DNA from: Armatimonadaceae bacterium
Lineage (GTDB): Bacteria > Armatimonadota > Armatimonadia > Armatimonadales > Armatimonadaceae
NCBI GenBank assembly: GCA_030447685.1
Contig: JAUJOK010000003.1
Location: forward strand, 1-46,568
Direction: 5' to 3'
DNA length: 46,568 nucleotides
The notes under the pieces are model-generated. The model made no database searches. It saw only the letters and a program-made list of their open reading frames with translations, and was not told the origin of the DNA. Of the stretch, positions 45,539-46,568 are shown piece by piece; positions within the stretch are counted from its first letter, which is position 1; each line of letters starts with the position of its first letter. The translations under genes and the position numbers were made by a program.

Positions 45539-46568
45539 ATGAAGCGGTTCAGCGATGCGCGGGATTGGTTCTTTGAAAAACGGTTCGGGCTGTTCGTCCA
45601 CTGGGGCATCTATGCCCTTCGCGGCTGGCATGAACAGCACCAGTGGCGGGGGCGCGTGCCGCGCGCGGAGTACGTGAAACTTGCGGCGCAGTGGAACCCG
45701 ACGGAGTTCTCCCCGGATGCGTGGCTCGACCTGGCGCAAGAGGCCGGGATGCAGTACCTGTGCGTCACCACCAAGCATCACGACGGCTTCTGCCTCTGGG
45801 ACACGCAGCAGACCCCGTACAACACGATGAACACGCCCTACAGCAAGGACATTATCGCGATGCTCGCCGACGCCTGCCACCGGCGCGGCGTCCCGCTGTG
45901 CCTGTACTATTCCTGCGTGGACTGGCATCACCCGAACTACCCGAACCAGGGGCGGCATCACGAACTGCCGCCGCAGCCGGGCGACACGCCGGATCATGCC
46001 CGCTATCTGGAGTTCGTCCGCGCGCAGGTACGGGAGCTTTGCACGAACTACGGGCAGATTCACGGCTTCTGGTGGGATATGAACGTCGAGCAGCACACCG
46101 ACCCCTCGCTCAATCAGATGATCCGGCAGCTTCAGCCGAGCGCGGTAATCAACAACCGGGGCTATGACGAGGGGGATTTCGGGACGCCGGAGCGTGACTT
46201 TGATCGCGGCGTGGACGACGCGCTCACCTTCGACCGACCCACGGAAGCCTGTCAGTCCGTCGGCGCAGAAAGCTGGGGCTACCGCAGGAACGAGGACTAC
46301 TACACGGATCGGCATCTGCTGCGAAGCATCGACAAGTACCTGAGCCGCGATGCCAACTATCTCCTGAACGTCGGCCCGATGGCGGACGGGACGATTCCGG
46401 CGGAAGCGGCGGCCATCCTGCGGCGTATCGGCGCGTGGTATACGAGCGTTCGGGAGTCGCTGGAAGGCGTGGAGCCTGCTTCCTCTTTGACCGCGAACCG
46501 CAGCGTTCTGCTGACCCGAAGAGACAACACGCTGTACGTCCACCTGCACCGCGACCCCGTTTCCCGCG
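45539..46568 (+). CDS. GH29 alpha-L-fucosidase, cut by the window end
   Basis: The ATG at 45539 (AAAAGGAAC upstream) opens a frame that runs off the window; 343 residues are visible. WFFEKRFGLFVHWGIYALRG is the GH29 start, followed by QYLCVTTKHHDGFCLWDT, a GVPLCLYYSCVDWHHPNY strand, and IHGFWWDMNVEQ, in which the Asp is the likely nucleophile. NYLLNVGPMADGTIPAEA is another family signature. It removes terminal L-fucose from glycans. There is no signal peptide, so it would be intracellular. Beyond about residue 300 the C-terminal beta domain begins. Confidence 0.93.
   Translation, partial: MKRFSDARDWFFEKRFGLFVHWGIYALRGWHEQHQWRGRVPRAEYVKLAAQWNPTEFSPDAWLDLAQEAGMQYLCVTTKHHDGFCLWDTQQTPYNTMNTPYSKDIIAMLADACHRRGVPLCLYYSCVDWHHPNYPNQGRHHELPPQPGDTPDHARYLEFVRAQVRELCTNYGQIHGFWWDMNVEQHTDPSLNQMIRQLQPSAVINNRGYDEGDFGTPERDFDRGVDDALTFDRPTEACQSVGAESWGYRRNEDYYTDRHLLRSIDKYLSRDANYLLNVGPMADGTIPAEAAAILRRIGAWYTSVRESLEGVEPASSLTANRSVLLTRRDNTLYVHLHRDPVSR

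Noticed and set aside
45308..46549. A 413-codon open frame on the minus strand
   Set aside because: It is antisense to the oxidoreductase end and the GH29 gene, whose plus-strand proteins have clear family motifs. High GC opens such frames.

Overview
The window is a bacterial chromosome segment of moderately high GC. Positions from about 1107 to the end look like one organism, most probably a member of the Armatimonadota or a close relative. That placement is inferred from a large single prepilin-like protein of the DUF1559 type with the typical CLSNTKQIG motif, a SigB/RsbV/RsbW partner-switching set, MreBCD, a GH29 fucosidase next to a carbohydrate-type FAD oxidoreductase, and overall protein flavour; no 16S gene is present to confirm it. 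The first 1.1 kb differs: it is more GC-rich, has actinobacterial-looking genes, and a fatty-acid hydroxylase gene and a sigma-factor gene running toward each other both break off at about 1103-1108. I read this as a chimeric join, or less likely a recombination point.

Layout. 1-1106: cyclase tail, DUF2294 protein, truncated hydroxylase. 1107-3965 (minus): mnmA, ytxH, rsbV, rsbW and a truncated general-stress sigma factor in one overlapping operon. 4008-4162: a four-hairpin MITE/REP-like repeat. 4171-7566: M20 dipeptidase, an IS200-like Y1 transposase bracketed by perfect 40-bp inverted repeats, and rarA. 7725-11793: unknown protein, cupin, formate-THF ligase, MFS transporter. 11815-20532 (minus): RsbU-like phosphatase, damaged redoxin, a lower-GC broken stretch, ChaN-like protein, SGNH hydrolase, DUF1643, MOSC, macro domain, then iscA, iscS, iscR. 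20886-24370: pilin-like protein with a hairpin-rich leader, secreted unknown, mnmG. 24480-25898: RHH/RelE toxin-antitoxin pair and copy 1 of an uncharacterised two-gene module (about 90-aa protein plus a clan AA aspartic protease). 26093-31863: mreBCD, glutamate dehydrogenase, secreted DUF3857/transglutaminase protein. 32048-32700: copy 2 of the two-gene module, bracketed by near-identical hairpins. 33135-35603: large unknown protein. 35707-43750 (minus): signalling island with a GAF histidine kinase, a cyclase-STAND-TPR regulator, a C2-like protein, a 27-aa small ORF and a SARP/AfsR-like STAND regulator, tied together by a shared direct-repeat promoter element. 43922-end: FAD oxidoreductase and GH29 alpha-L-fucosidase.

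Reading quality. Several genes whose families are normally intact (mreB, rarA, iscR, the SARP regulator, the redoxin, ChaN) carry frameshifts, many of which are a one-base shortening of a homopolymer. This pattern points to sequencing error or uneven polishing more than to gene decay, and all calls of pseudogene here should be read with that in mind.

Most interesting leads: the duplicated, translationally coupled small-protein/aspartic-protease module, and the signalling island with SARP-style 11-bp-period direct repeats controlling a C2-like protein with a hydrophobic insertion.
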